64,000 nt of DNA from Flexithrix dorotheae DSM 6795. Lineage in GTDB: Bacteria > Bacteroidota > Bacteroidia > Cytophagales > Flammeovirgaceae. The notes beneath the pieces were generated by a model that saw nothing but the letters and a program-made list of their open reading frames with translations, searched no databases and was not told where the DNA came from. The DNA lies in assembly GCF_000379765.1 (NCBI RefSeq), contig NZ_KB903476.1, forward strand, positions 372,204-436,203, in the 5' to 3' direction. Positions 9,590 to 18,204 of this stretch are shown here, piece by piece. Made by a program: the position numbers and the translations under genes. The first letter of the stretch is position 1. The number at the start of each line of letters is the position of its first letter.

Positions 9590-10126
9590 CTATTTATTTG
9601 GAGATAACATTAATATCATCCTTCTACCTTCTTGTTTGATAGGTTGTTCGATTTTAGCCACATCCTCTAATGAGGCGGCAAATTTTTCAAGTAAAGCCCT
9701 GCCTCTGTCTTTGTAAATAATAGTTCTACCATAAAACTGAACATATGCTTTCACTTTGTTCCCCTCTTTCAGGAAATTCTCTGCATGTTTGGTTTTGAAA
9801 TCCAAATCATGCTGATCCGTATTAGGTCCAAATCTTATTTCTTTAAGAACAGTTTTATGAGCTTTGGCCTTTAGTTCTTTCTGCTTTTTCTTTTGTTCAT
9901 ACTTGAACTTAGAGTAATCTATTATTTTACAAACAGGTGGCTTTGCAGTAGGAGAAATCTCTACTAAATCCAGGCCTTCCTCTCTTGCCAGTCTGAGGGC
10001 TTCCTGAGTTGGAAAAATTCCGGATTCAATATTTTCCCCTACAAGTCTAACCTCCCTCACTTTTATCCTTTCATTTATCCGGTATTGTAATTCGTTTGAA
10101 TTAGGTCTATTATACTTTTTGATAAT
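9590..10126 (-). CDS. infC: translation initiation factor IF-3, probable AUU (non-AUG) start
   Basis: IF-3 binds the 30S subunit, prevents premature 50S joining and checks the start codon. The conserved body is clear: VREVRLVGENIESGIFPTQE, LVEISPTAKPPVCKIIDYSK, the linker of K/Q residues and the C-domain ending MILMLSPNK. The first AUG-like codon is GTG at 10060, but that would cut into the family's conserved RINERIKVREVRL block. The frame stays open upstream to a stop at 10156-10154, encoding KKYNRPNSNELQYRINERIK. No ATG or GTG lies there, but ATT (10126-10124) and ATC (10123-10121) sit exactly where the family starts. I chose ATT, giving 178 residues. infC of Escherichia coli also starts at AUU and is autoregulated through it. 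The start could equally be the ATC. Confidence 0.93.
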   Translation of the reverse strand: MIKKYNRPNSNELQYRINERIKVREVRLVGENIESGIFPTQEALRLAREEGLDLVEISPTAKPPVCKIIDYSKFKYEQKKKQKELKAKAHKTVLKEIRFGPNTDQHDLDFKTKHAENFLKEGNKVKAYVQFYGRTIIYKDRGRALLEKFAASLEDVAKIEQPIKQEGRRMILMLSPNK

Positions 10127-10161
10127 GTTAAACTTTAAAGTGATACTATTAAATTAATTCG

Positions 10162-10195
10162 CAAATATATAATAAATATAACCTTATTTTTCCAA
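10162..10195 (-). promoter_or_regulatory. candidate promoter of the infC operon
   Basis: On the minus strand TTG (10195-10193), a 23-base spacer and TATATTTG (10169-10162) fit TTG-N17-23-TAnnTTTG. Transcription from here would begin roughly 30 bases before the proposed AUU start at 10126, consistent with the longer IF-3 reading. Match by eye only. Confidence 0.45.
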
Positions 10196-10313
10196 ATTGT
10201 AAATGGAGAAAGGCATATTTTATTCAAAAAATCATGGAAAAAGATCTTTGTTAATCATGTTATTCCCTAAGATTATATAGTTTATATCCAGAAAAAATTG
10301 CCATGTAATACTA

Positions 10314-10820
10314 TTAACTTAGGCCCTTTTGATATAGCTGGAAATTTTCTTCATCAAAACAAACAAAAATTACGCTGATCTGTTCAGACCTTTTTTTAAA
10401 AAATTTCTTAACTGTACTAATGGCAATTTCCATAGCTTCTTTTTTGGGGAAACGGTATATTCCTGTGCTAATGTTTGGAAAAGCAATTGATTCTACCTTA
10501 TGCTCAATAGCTAATTCCAAAGATGTCTCATAACAGCTTTTTAACAGCATGGACTCATTATTTTTCCCTCCATTCCAAACCGGACCAACAGTGTGAATCA
10601 CGAACTTTGCGGGTAATTTTCCTCCTGTGGTAATCACAGCCTCTCCAGTTTTGCAGCCTCCTTGTTTTGCCCTTATGGCATAACATTCTTCCAGAATGGC
10701 AGGTCCACCAGCCTTATGAATAGCACCATCTACACCACCGCCTCCTAGCAAAGAACTGTTTGCCGCATTTACAATTGCATCCACTTCTAGTTTGGTAATA
10801 TCACCCTTTATTAATTTCAT
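10314..10820 (-). CDS. macrodomain ADP-ribose hydrolase
   Basis: A 168-residue stand-alone macrodomain of the YmdB/MacroD type, which removes ADP-ribose from proteins or O-acetyl-ADP-ribose. The ligand-binding motifs are intact: [20 protein letters not shown] (about 14-33) with the Asn and Gly-rich loop, VIHTVGPVW, and the phosphate loop [16 protein letters not shown] (about 114-129). It stands as a single gene between the infC operon and a divergent HAMP/GAF gene. No ADP-ribosyltransferase is recognisable nearby, so it is probably general repair and not part of a toxin pair. Confidence 0.92.
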   Translation of the reverse strand: MKLIKGDITKLEVDAIVNAANSSLLGGGGVDGAIHKAGGPAILEECYAIRAKQGGCKTGEAVITTGGKLPAKFVIHTVGPVWNGGKNNESMLLKSCYETSLELAIEHKVESIAFPNISTGIYRFPKKEAMEIAISTVKKFFKKRSEQISVIFVCFDEENFQLYQKGLS

Positions 10821-11019
10821 AATTTCTGATTTAGATGCCGGACTTAAGTCTACAAAATTGCCTTGTTTTACTTTCTATTTCTGATTATTAAAGTAAAATA
10901 AATCTTGGAACAACTTCAAGATAACATAAATAATCCTTTCTGAATTGCATTTATGAAAACATTCCTCAACTCCCTGATTTTAAGCTTACTAATTTTTATT
11001 TTCTGAAGGAAAAGCCCGT

Positions 11020-12510
11020 ATGTCTATCCGATTTTTTTATTTTAATATAAATGTTAATTTCAAAATATGGAATGCCGCCTTAAAGCATTTTGTAGAATAT
11101 TTTACTTTTTTCCGGGAATTTATAAAATTAAGCCCAACACACCCCGTTAGAGGATTATTAAAGTTAATCAGTCCAAATAATTTCTATCAAATAGCTATGA
11201 GAAATGCTATCATCCACACAAAACAGCCCCATTCAAGAAATAATACTCTATTTTTTTTATTTGGCGCAATAATTTTTTTACTGCTACTTGTTCCTGTTTC
11301 TTTATTTTACGGAAATAATTTCACCACCTATATTTCCATTGCAGGGACTATGTTTATAGTATGCTTTACCGCATGGTATTTTAATGCAAAATTTCTTAAT
11401 TCACTAAAAATTATCTCACAAAAGGCTAATGAAATTAGTAAAGGTAAATTAGATCCCATACCGGTTAATTTCAAGAACAACGAACTCAATCAAATTTCCA
11501 CGACATTTAATGATCTGCTATTTGATGAAAAAAATGCGCAACAGTTTATAAATGAAATTGGCAATGGAAATTTAGAAATAAAATACAACAATCTCGATCA
11601 AGGCCTTTCCAGGTTTGGTAACAGCCTCGCACAATCCCTTTTGAGAATGAGAGATAAAATGAAAGAAATTGCAGAAAAGGAAGAGGAAAGGTCATGGATT
11701 ACTACAGGATTAGCCAAATTTGCAGAAATTCTTAGGGAAAATAATCAAAGCCTTGAAGAATTGAGTAATAATATTCTGAGCAACCTGGTCAAATATATAG
11801 GAGCTGTTCAGGGAGGACTTTTCATTCTAAATGATCAGGTTGAAAATGAAGAGGATAATTTCCTTGAATTGAAAGCATGTTATGCTTACGACAGGAAAAA
11901 GTTTGTAGAGAAAACTGTCAGCTTAGGACAGGGGTTAATTGGCCAATGCTTTTTAGAAAGAGCGACTATTTACCTCACCGAAGTTCCAGATAATTATGTC
12001 AACATTACTTCCGGACTTGGTGAATCTAACCCACAAAACCTGATCCTTATTCCATTAAAAATTAATGAGGAGGTTTATGGTATAATTGAGCTGGCTTCCT
12101 TTGAAATTATTGATAAATACAAAATCGAATTCCTTGAAAAATTAGGAGAAAATATTGCTTCCTCAATTTCCAGTACAAAAACCAACGAACATACCAAAAC
12201 ACTTTTGGAAAGGCAGCAGGAACAAAGCGAAGAGCTCCGGGCACAAGAGGAAGAGATGCGCCAAAACCTGGAAGAACTTCAGGCTACACAGGAAAGTCAA
12301 ACCAGACTTCAAAAGGAATTGCAACAGAAAGTCAGTGTTTTGGAAATTGCAAAAAAGGAGATGAACAGGATTCGCAAAACTGAGGCAGCCAAAACTAAAA
12401 AGGAGATAGAAGCAAAAGACAAGTTGGTAAAAAGCCTGGAGGAGAAACTATCAGTTTTACAGCAAAAAATGGAGGAAAAAGATGCCGAGCTGGAAGCACT
12501 AAAAAATTAG
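11020..12510 (+). CDS. membrane HAMP-GAF protein with C-terminal coiled coil
   Basis: A 496-residue signalling protein. Two membrane helices lie at about 76-95 (FFLFGAIIFLLLLVPVSLFY) and 105-124. They are followed by a HAMP linker (about 125-175), a GAF domain (about 235-390, with FVEKTVSLGQGLIGQCFLER) and a long coiled coil to the end, including EELRAQEEEMRQNLEELQ, a segment common in Cytophagales signalling proteins. There is no kinase, cyclase or methyl-accepting domain, so the output must pass through the coiled coil to a partner. An ATG at 11197 (residue 60) would remove an unusual N-terminal stretch and may be the true start. It could feed the SiaB-like kinase, which is inference. Confidence 0.75.
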   Translation: MSIRFFYFNINVNFKIWNAALKHFVEYFTFFREFIKLSPTHPVRGLLKLISPNNFYQIAMRNAIIHTKQPHSRNNTLFFLFGAIIFLLLLVPVSLFYGNNFTTYISIAGTMFIVCFTAWYFNAKFLNSLKIISQKANEISKGKLDPIPVNFKNNELNQISTTFNDLLFDEKNAQQFINEIGNGNLEIKYNNLDQGLSRFGNSLAQSLLRMRDKMKEIAEKEEERSWITTGLAKFAEILRENNQSLEELSNNILSNLVKYIGAVQGGLFILNDQVENEEDNFLELKACYAYDRKKFVEKTVSLGQGLIGQCFLERATIYLTEVPDNYVNITSGLGESNPQNLILIPLKINEEVYGIIELASFEIIDKYKIEFLEKLGENIASSISSTKTNEHTKTLLERQQEQSEELRAQEEEMRQNLEELQATQESQTRLQKELQQKVSVLEIAKKEMNRIRKTEAAKTKKEIEAKDKLVKSLEEKLSVLQQKMEEKDAELEALKN

Positions 12511-12538
12511 AATACAATTGAATTTAATCATATGTTTG

Positions 12539-12576
12539 AACAGAAGGTAGAATAATTTTTGCCTTCTGTTTTTTTA
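12539..12576 (+). terminator. intrinsic terminator after the HAMP-GAF gene
   Basis: The 9-bp stem AACAGAAGG (12539-12547) pairs with CCTTCTGTT (12562-12570) and is followed by a T-run. It lies 29 bases past the stop of the plus-strand gene and just before the converging minus-strand gene ends. Confidence 0.75.
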
Positions 12577-12585
12577 TATAAAACC

Positions 12586-13215
12586 TTAAGCAAGACTGTA
12601 GAAGTCTTCCTTTTGAAAATCATGGAGAAACAAAAAGCCTTTATTAGCCAGGTCAATCAAATTTCTTTTTGCCCTTCTCTCTGAAATATTTACCAGTTTG
12701 GAAAATTGCTTTACTGTAATTCTTTCCTTTTCCTTTAAATAGGCGTAAAGTTTTTTCTCATTTGGAGTTAAATTTTTAGGAGCGCTTCCCGGACCAATCC
12801 CATCCAATTGTTTAATAGTTTGCTTCCCAGCCAAAATACTTTTATCATTTGCCCTTACATAAACATTCCAATTTCCACTTTTATCCAATGCAGAATGAGG
12901 CTTTTCATTACTGGAAGAAATTTTAACTATTAAAACTACCTTCCGTTCCTTATTTTCAAATTCAAAATACTCTAATTGAATGGGAGGTTTACATAAATAG
13001 GAGGCGGCTTCATCTAAACTAAACTTTTCTTCTTCAGGATCTATTCCCAAAATTTGCTTATCATCGGAAACTCCAACTAACAGCCGTCCACCTCTTGTAT
13101 TAGCAAAGGCCACCAGGGTTTTTGCAATTTTATATTTATGGGAGATTGTCCTCTTAAAATCAAGTGTTTGGGATTCTCCTTTGGCAATTATTTTTAAAAG
13201 TTGGTTGTATTTCAA
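12586..13215 (-). CDS. AlbA_2/Schlafen-type putative DNA-binding protein
   Basis: A 209-residue protein. Residues 10-120 form an AlbA_2 (divergent AAA-4) domain, recognisable from SQTLDFKRTISHKYKIAKTL, VAFANTRGGRLLVGVSDD and the ILGID strand. The C-terminal 70 residues (LTPNEKKLYAYLKEKERITV, VNISERRAKRNLIDLANKGF) look like a winged helix. This arrangement usually suggests a nucleic-acid-binding transcriptional regulator, though some AlbA_2 proteins are RNases. Targets are unknown. It is a single gene, convergent with the HAMP-GAF gene across a terminator. Confidence 0.8.
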   Translation of the reverse strand: MKYNQLLKIIAKGESQTLDFKRTISHKYKIAKTLVAFANTRGGRLLVGVSDDKQILGIDPEEEKFSLDEAASYLCKPPIQLEYFEFENKERKVVLIVKISSSNEKPHSALDKSGNWNVYVRANDKSILAGKQTIKQLDGIGPGSAPKNLTPNEKKLYAYLKEKERITVKQFSKLVNISERRAKRNLIDLANKGFLFLHDFQKEDFYSLA

Positions 13216-13560
13216 AGCGTTAATATTAAAACTTATGCTGAATCAAGCTTCCTTTAAACTACCTTACTGCAGCCCATTTCATATGAAGGGTATTTTTGGT
13301 TGAAATAATATCGCATAGGTATTTGATTTTTAAACTGGTTTTAAATTTAAAAAGTTTTCAAAGCCCCAGGATACCGGTACATACAGAGTTTCAAATATTT
13401 TATCAGACTAAACTTCCTTACTTGAATATTTTCTGTAGGCCATGAAAACAATATTGATTTAAATTCGGTCTTTTAACTGACATTTTAAAGGAAAAATTCA
13501 ATCCATTCTTAAGTTTGGTTATCTTATTTTAAATTTGCGTCAAAAAAATAAAAAAGTCTA
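13216..13560. other. intergenic region before the reductase
   Basis: These 345 AT-rich bases lie between divergent genes. The only element I can point to is TAAATTTG at 13530-13537, a match to the -7 consensus TAnnTTTG 23 bases before the reductase ATG, with no correctly spaced -33 box. No ORF or RNA is evident. Confidence 0.35.
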
Positions 13561-14616
13561 ATGAGGGATCATATTACGCTCAAAGTAAAAAAAGTTGAGC
13601 AGGAAACCAGCGATACAGTTACCATCCACTTCAAACAACCATTATTTAAAAAGGTCAAATATAAATCAGGCCAGTTTTTAACTCTTAATCTTGAGATAAA
13701 TGGTGAAAAGGTAAGCCGTTCCTACTCAATGTCTAGTGCTCCTTCATTGGACCCAACTGTAGCTGTAACTGTGAAAAGAGTGGATGGTGGGCTAGCCTCA
13801 AATTTTCTAAATGACAAAATAAAAGCAGGCGATAGTATAAAAATGTTACCACCCATGGGCCACTTTGTATTTGAGCCAAACAAGCAGGCCAAACGACACA
13901 TCGTCCTATTTGGGGCCGGAAGTGGAATTACTCCTTTAATGTCAATTCTAAAATCGGCACTCAACGGAGAGCCGGAAAGTACCGTTTCACTTATTTACGG
14001 AAACAGGAAACAGGATGCCATTATTTTTAAGAAAAACCTCGATGCTTTAAAAGAAAAGTTTGGTAATAAGCTCAATATTATTAACGTTTTGAGCCAACCA
14101 GAAAATGGTTGGTCAGGCTATAAAGGGCGAATTGACAGAACAATTACCCTAAATGCGCTTAATCTTTTACCCAAACTTGATCCGGAGGCAACAGAATACT
14201 ACATGTGTGGACCGGAAGGAATGATGGAAGAAGTGGAAGAAGGCTTAAAAAAATTAAAAGTACCTAAAAATAAAATTCATAAAGAAAGTTTTACCTCTTC
14301 AAATGAATCGGAGGAAGAACTCGAAAAACTTGGAAATTTAGAAGTAAGAGAAGTTACTGTAATTATTAACGAAGAACCGCACAAGTTTGAAGTTAAACCT
14401 GATCAGAGTATTTTAGATGCTGGTCTGGATGATGGTTTGGATATGCCTTTTTCCTGCCAAAGTGGTTTATGTACTGCATGTAGATGCCGAAAATTAGAAG
14501 GAGAGGTGAAGATGACAGAAAGTGATGGTTTATCTGAATCTGAAATTGAAGAAGGCTACATTCTAGCCTGTGTAGGACACCCTACAAGTGATGGAGTAGT
14601 GATTAGAGTAGAATAG
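13561..14616 (+). CDS. PaaE-like ferredoxin-NAD(P)H reductase
   Basis: A 351-residue electron-transfer protein in three parts. They are an FAD-binding barrel (about 1-105, RSYSMSSAP), an NAD(P)-binding domain (about 110-230, FGAGSGITPLMSILKS and YMCGPEGMMEEVEE) and a C-terminal plant-type [2Fe-2S] ferredoxin (about 265-351). All four cluster cysteines are present: CQSGLCTAC plus the later cysteine in ILACVGHP. The layout is that of PaaE of the phenylacetyl-CoA epoxidase, but paaABCD are absent nearby, so it more likely donates electrons to another oxygenase or desaturase. It is a single gene ending in a terminator. Confidence 0.9.
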   Translation: MRDHITLKVKKVEQETSDTVTIHFKQPLFKKVKYKSGQFLTLNLEINGEKVSRSYSMSSAPSLDPTVAVTVKRVDGGLASNFLNDKIKAGDSIKMLPPMGHFVFEPNKQAKRHIVLFGAGSGITPLMSILKSALNGEPESTVSLIYGNRKQDAIIFKKNLDALKEKFGNKLNIINVLSQPENGWSGYKGRIDRTITLNALNLLPKLDPEATEYYMCGPEGMMEEVEEGLKKLKVPKNKIHKESFTSSNESEEELEKLGNLEVREVTVIINEEPHKFEVKPDQSILDAGLDDGLDMPFSCQSGLCTACRCRKLEGEVKMTESDGLSESEIEEGYILACVGHPTSDGVVIRVE

Positions 14617-14666
14617 AAATTAATCAATTTGTGTTTAGGTATAAAAACAGAAAAGAATCATAAATT

Positions 14667-14703
14667 AAAAAGTCATTCTACAAAGAATGGCTTTTATTTT
14701 TTG
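14667..14703 (+). terminator. terminator between the reductase and agmatine deiminase
   Basis: A stem of about 12 bp with one G-U pair (AAAAGTCATTCT against AGAATGGCTTTT) is followed by a T-run ending at 14703. It ends only 10 bases before the agmatine deiminase ATG at 14714, leaving almost no room for a separate promoter. Confidence 0.7.
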
Positions 14704-14713
14704 AAGAACAATT

Positions 14714-15739
14714 ATGAAAACTTTAGCAAAAAGACTTCCGGCTGAGTGGGAAAAAGCAGATGCTATTCAAATAACATGGCCACATGATCATTCTATTTGG
14801 GAAGAGGAATTTGAGCATGTAACTGCCTGGTTTCAAAACTTTGCGCATCTGATAAGCGAAAGGGGAAACTTAATCCTGGTTTGCCAGAATAGAGATGTAG
14901 TGAAGACGAAGCTAAAAAGCTGTAATTGGAAAAATATTATTCTTATCGAATCGAAAACCAATGACATTTGGGCCAGAGACCATGGAGGTATTACCATTTT
15001 TGAAAATAGCAATCCTGTAGTTTTAGACTATACTTTTAACGGCTGGGGGTTAAAGTTTTCTGCTAATTTTGATAACCAAATTTCCAAAAACATAGCCAAT
15101 TCCGGATTTTTCAAACCTGGTATTCACAGGAAAATAAATTTGGTATTGGAAGGAGGAGCTATCGATTCTGATGGATTAGGAACAATTCTTACTACTTCAA
15201 ATTGCCTTTTATCCAACAACAGAAATGAACATTTATCCAAAGAAGAGATTGAAGCGAAATTAAAGGAGGACTTTGGCGCAAAAAAAATCCATTGGGTAGA
15301 TTATGGATTTTTGGAAGGGGACGATACCGACTCTCACATTGATATGCTGGCGAGATTTACTGATGAAAACACTATAGTTTATACTTCCTGTTCGGATAAA
15401 AATGATATTCATTATGCTGAATTAAAAAAAATGGAAGATCAGCTGAAAACTTTCCTTACCTCTAAAGGAAAGCCCTACAAATTGTATCCGCTTTACCTTG
15501 GAAGATGCTTGGGAAAAAAGGGTAACCGGATGCCATCAAGTTATACCAATTTCCTGATTTTCAACCAAACTGTTTTTGTTCCACAATATGGGTTGGAAGA
15601 AGATAAACCTGCACTTGAGACCCTGAAAATATGCTTTCCAGAAAAAGAGGTATTAGGAATTAATTGCCGTGCACTAATCACTCAGGGAGGATCGCTCCAT
15701 TGCGCCACTATGCAATATCCTGTGGGTGTATTAAAATAA
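14714..15739 (+). CDS. aguA: agmatine deiminase
   Basis: A 341-residue guanidino-group-modifying enzyme that converts agmatine to N-carbamoylputrescine and ammonia in polyamine synthesis from arginine. Family motifs are intact: PAEWEKADAIQITWPHD, DIWARDHGG, LEGGAIDSDGLGT, the catalytic-histidine region DDTDSHIDMLARF and the nucleophilic cysteine in TQGGSLHCATMQYP near the C-terminus. The usual partner, N-carbamoylputrescine amidohydrolase, is not adjacent. The start directly follows a terminator, so translation depends on read-through or on a promoter inside the preceding gene or hairpin region. A peptidyl-arginine deiminase is the alternative name for distant members; this length fits AguA. 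Confidence 0.93.
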   Translation: MKTLAKRLPAEWEKADAIQITWPHDHSIWEEEFEHVTAWFQNFAHLISERGNLILVCQNRDVVKTKLKSCNWKNIILIESKTNDIWARDHGGITIFENSNPVVLDYTFNGWGLKFSANFDNQISKNIANSGFFKPGIHRKINLVLEGGAIDSDGLGTILTTSNCLLSNNRNEHLSKEEIEAKLKEDFGAKKIHWVDYGFLEGDDTDSHIDMLARFTDENTIVYTSCSDKNDIHYAELKKMEDQLKTFLTSKGKPYKLYPLYLGRCLGKKGNRMPSSYTNFLIFNQTVFVPQYGLEEDKPALETLKICFPEKEVLGINCRALITQGGSLHCATMQYPVGVLK

Positions 15740-15929
15740 TATTTTATTTAGAGGGACTAAGCGACCTTTTATCAAAAACTTGATGGTTTTTCTAAATTTA
15801 TAACCTAAAATTAAGTAGGAAATGTTGGGATCTGTTTTACCAAAAAAATCCTGATTTAGAAAAGTTGATCCACCATTCTTCCATTTCCATGGCGGTTTTT
15901 TACCCAAGAAAAATATTAAAACTACTAGA

Positions 15930-17012
15930 ATGATGAAACTACCATTTACTTTTTCTATAGATAAGCACCTTCTGTACTGGATCTGTCAATTTAGTTTTTG
16001 GGGATTTGTTGGAATTTTCACCATACTCACCGAAGCTATTCAGGACAACCCAATTGATTTTCCATTAGTAGTTGATACAACTTTTACTATGGGTGGCTTG
16101 ATGTTGGTTTCCCATTTATACAGGTACATAATTTTAAAATATAGCTGGCTGAAATTACTGTTTTTTAAATTACTAATCAGAATTGTTGTCAGTACAATCA
16201 TTGTTTCCATTCTCGCTACCCCGATAAATTTACTTTCAATTTATATTTTTCGGAGGGAATCTTATTCACTCGATTCAAGTGCTATTATACAGAATGTAAT
16301 ATCCCTAATGATGTTTTACTTTTTTTGGGGATTAGGATATTTTCTTTACCATTATGTTTCAAGCTATAATAGAAATCTGAAATGGGAAGCATTAATTAAT
16401 GAATTTGAACTTAATCAGTTAAAATCCCAGCTCAATCCGCATTTTATTTTTAATGCCCTAAATTCTGTGAGAGCCCTAATTGGTGAAAACCCGGATAAAG
16501 CGAAGGAATCCATCAATCAACTTTCAAATATTTTGAGAAATTCCATGATGATGGATAGAAAAAAGGTGATTCCTTTCAATGAAGAACTGGCAATCGTACA
16601 GGATTATCTTGCCCTTGAAAGTACTCGGTATGAAGAGAGACTAAGGGTGAGGTATAATATTGATGTCAATTCCCCAAAATACAAAGTCCCTCCCATGATG
16701 ATCCAAACACTGGTGGAAAATGGCATAAAACACGGCATTGCCAAACTTAAAAATGGTGGGGAAATTGATATTGAAACCCAAATTCAAAATGATTGTCTGG
16801 TTCTCAATATCCGCAATACAGGAAAATATGAGCCGAAAATGGAAAGAAAGGAAGGCTATGGATTAAAAAGTACCAGGCAGCGATTAGATCTTCTTTACCA
16901 TCAAAAGGCAAAGTTTTCCATTTCAAATGTAGAAAATTCGAAGGTTTTAACAGAGATAATAATTCCCAAATGGGATGAGAGTGATTTGGTGGTTGCCCAG
17001 GGTGGAGATTAA
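15930..17012 (+). CDS. LytS-type sensor histidine kinase without adjacent regulator
   Basis: A 360-residue kinase. Four membrane helices cover about residues 13-150. The His_kinase domain (PF06580 type) follows, with the phospho-acceptor in QLNPHFIFNALNSVRALIGE (about 169-188), the N-box TLVENGIKHG and the glycine box GYGLKSTRQRL. This class normally works with a LytTR-domain response regulator encoded immediately downstream. Here the next gene converges after 19 bases and is a hydrolase, so the regulator must lie elsewhere. Length and motifs suggest an active enzyme. Confidence 0.93.
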   Translation: MMKLPFTFSIDKHLLYWICQFSFWGFVGIFTILTEAIQDNPIDFPLVVDTTFTMGGLMLVSHLYRYIILKYSWLKLLFFKLLIRIVVSTIIVSILATPINLLSIYIFRRESYSLDSSAIIQNVISLMMFYFFWGLGYFLYHYVSSYNRNLKWEALINEFELNQLKSQLNPHFIFNALNSVRALIGENPDKAKESINQLSNILRNSMMMDRKKVIPFNEELAIVQDYLALESTRYEERLRVRYNIDVNSPKYKVPPMMIQTLVENGIKHGIAKLKNGGEIDIETQIQNDCLVLNIRNTGKYEPKMERKEGYGLKSTRQRLDLLYHQKAKFSISNVENSKVLTEIIIPKWDESDLVVAQGGD

Positions 17013-17031
17013 CATCATTCCATGCAATATG

Positions 17032-17997
17032 TTAATTTGTCTCATTGAAGAAGTCCTTAACTAATTTCAGGTATTTATTTTTATAACTAGGGTGAGGATA
17101 AATATTTCCATGTTCATCACCATCAAAAAGCTCCAGTTTCACCCAATTATTTTCGTTGAGCTCCGAAAGCAGTAAATCTGTAGGAGTAATTTCATCTCCT
17201 ATATTTTGCAAAATCAGTACTTGCTGGTCTACTTGATCTAGCAAAGCTCCCAAGCGCATATAATCCAGATATCCCTCCACCCGATTATCAAAAAGGTAAA
17301 AAGCAACATTCTGAATTATTTCAGCATAAGCATTTCCATTTCTCTGGACTTGAGCCTTCACATTGCTGTAAGGACTATCCAGAATTAACGAGGTTACATA
17401 TACGTTTTTTTCCTGTAAATAACCTTGTAAATCTCTTCTTCTAACGGCAATAGCCGCACTAATGGCGCCCATTCCAACTCCATACAAAGTTACCTCTTCT
17501 ATCTTCAGTTGAGTATTCAGCAATCCAACCAGGGCAGTGATGTCTTCAGAAAACTTATAACCCATTAGGGTTTCCCCCTCTTCAGAATTTCCCGAGTTCC
17601 TTAAGTCTGGCAATACAATATGGTATTCGTTTTCTAATTTTATATCTTTTATTAACTGAAGATATTTCAGCATTTCGATACGATTCGATTCACGATCGTG
17701 AATTAATACTATACACTTTTTAGCATCTACCTTACTGCTTTTGATCAACCAGCCACTAAGCTGGGTTCCATCAAAAGAATTATATTTTATCTCAATAGAA
17801 TTGTTAAATCCATAATCGGATGGTGCTCCAACTCCAATTACCTTAAATTTTTCTTTGAATTCATTCCTGCTTTTTTCTAAGGAGACGGAATCATAGGTAG
17901 TAATTTCCTGAAGAAAAAGGTAGCTGGAATAAGCTCCCCAGGTAAAAAAAATCGCAAGAAAAGCACCTGAAAAAATTGCAGCCCGTTTTAAATTCAT
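17032..17997 (-). CDS. alpha/beta-hydrolase-fold protein lacking the nucleophile serine
   Basis: A 321-residue protein with an N-terminal membrane anchor (AAIFSGAFLAIFFTWGAYSS) and an extracytoplasmic alpha/beta-hydrolase domain (about 60-320). The fold markers are present: LPDLRNSGNSEEGE, LILDSPYSN, an Asp in QNIGDEITP and a His in DEHGNIYPH. The nucleophile elbow, however, reads LYGVGMGAIS, with glycine where the family has serine (GxSxG). That predicts a non-catalytic or altered protein. The codon is GGA, more than one substitution away from most serine codons. It is convergent with the LytS-like gene. The substrate or ligand is unknown. Confidence 0.8.
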   Translation of the reverse strand: MNLKRAAIFSGAFLAIFFTWGAYSSYLFLQEITTYDSVSLEKSRNEFKEKFKVIGVGAPSDYGFNNSIEIKYNSFDGTQLSGWLIKSSKVDAKKCIVLIHDRESNRIEMLKYLQLIKDIKLENEYHIVLPDLRNSGNSEEGETLMGYKFSEDITALVGLLNTQLKIEEVTLYGVGMGAISAAIAVRRRDLQGYLQEKNVYVTSLILDSPYSNVKAQVQRNGNAYAEIIQNVAFYLFDNRVEGYLDYMRLGALLDQVDQQVLILQNIGDEITPTDLLLSELNENNWVKLELFDGDEHGNIYPHPSYKNKYLKLVKDFFNETN

Positions 17998-18204
17998 ATA
18001 TTCTTGATGTGTTAATCAAAATGATAAATCAAATTATCATTTTCCTAAGCTCCACTACCAATTAGGTGGAATACAATATAAATATTGTTAGTAATCCTTT
18101 TAACTATCCTTGTACCACAGATAGTATCAGGCTTGTTGATTATTTATTAACATGGTAAGTTCCAGTACTTTAGTTATTGATAAATCTCCAAAAAGTAACC
18201 CATT

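Noticed and set aside
10314-10820. macrodomain as antitoxin of an ADP-ribosylating toxin pair
   Set aside because: No ADP-ribosyltransferase (DarT-like) gene lies next to it.
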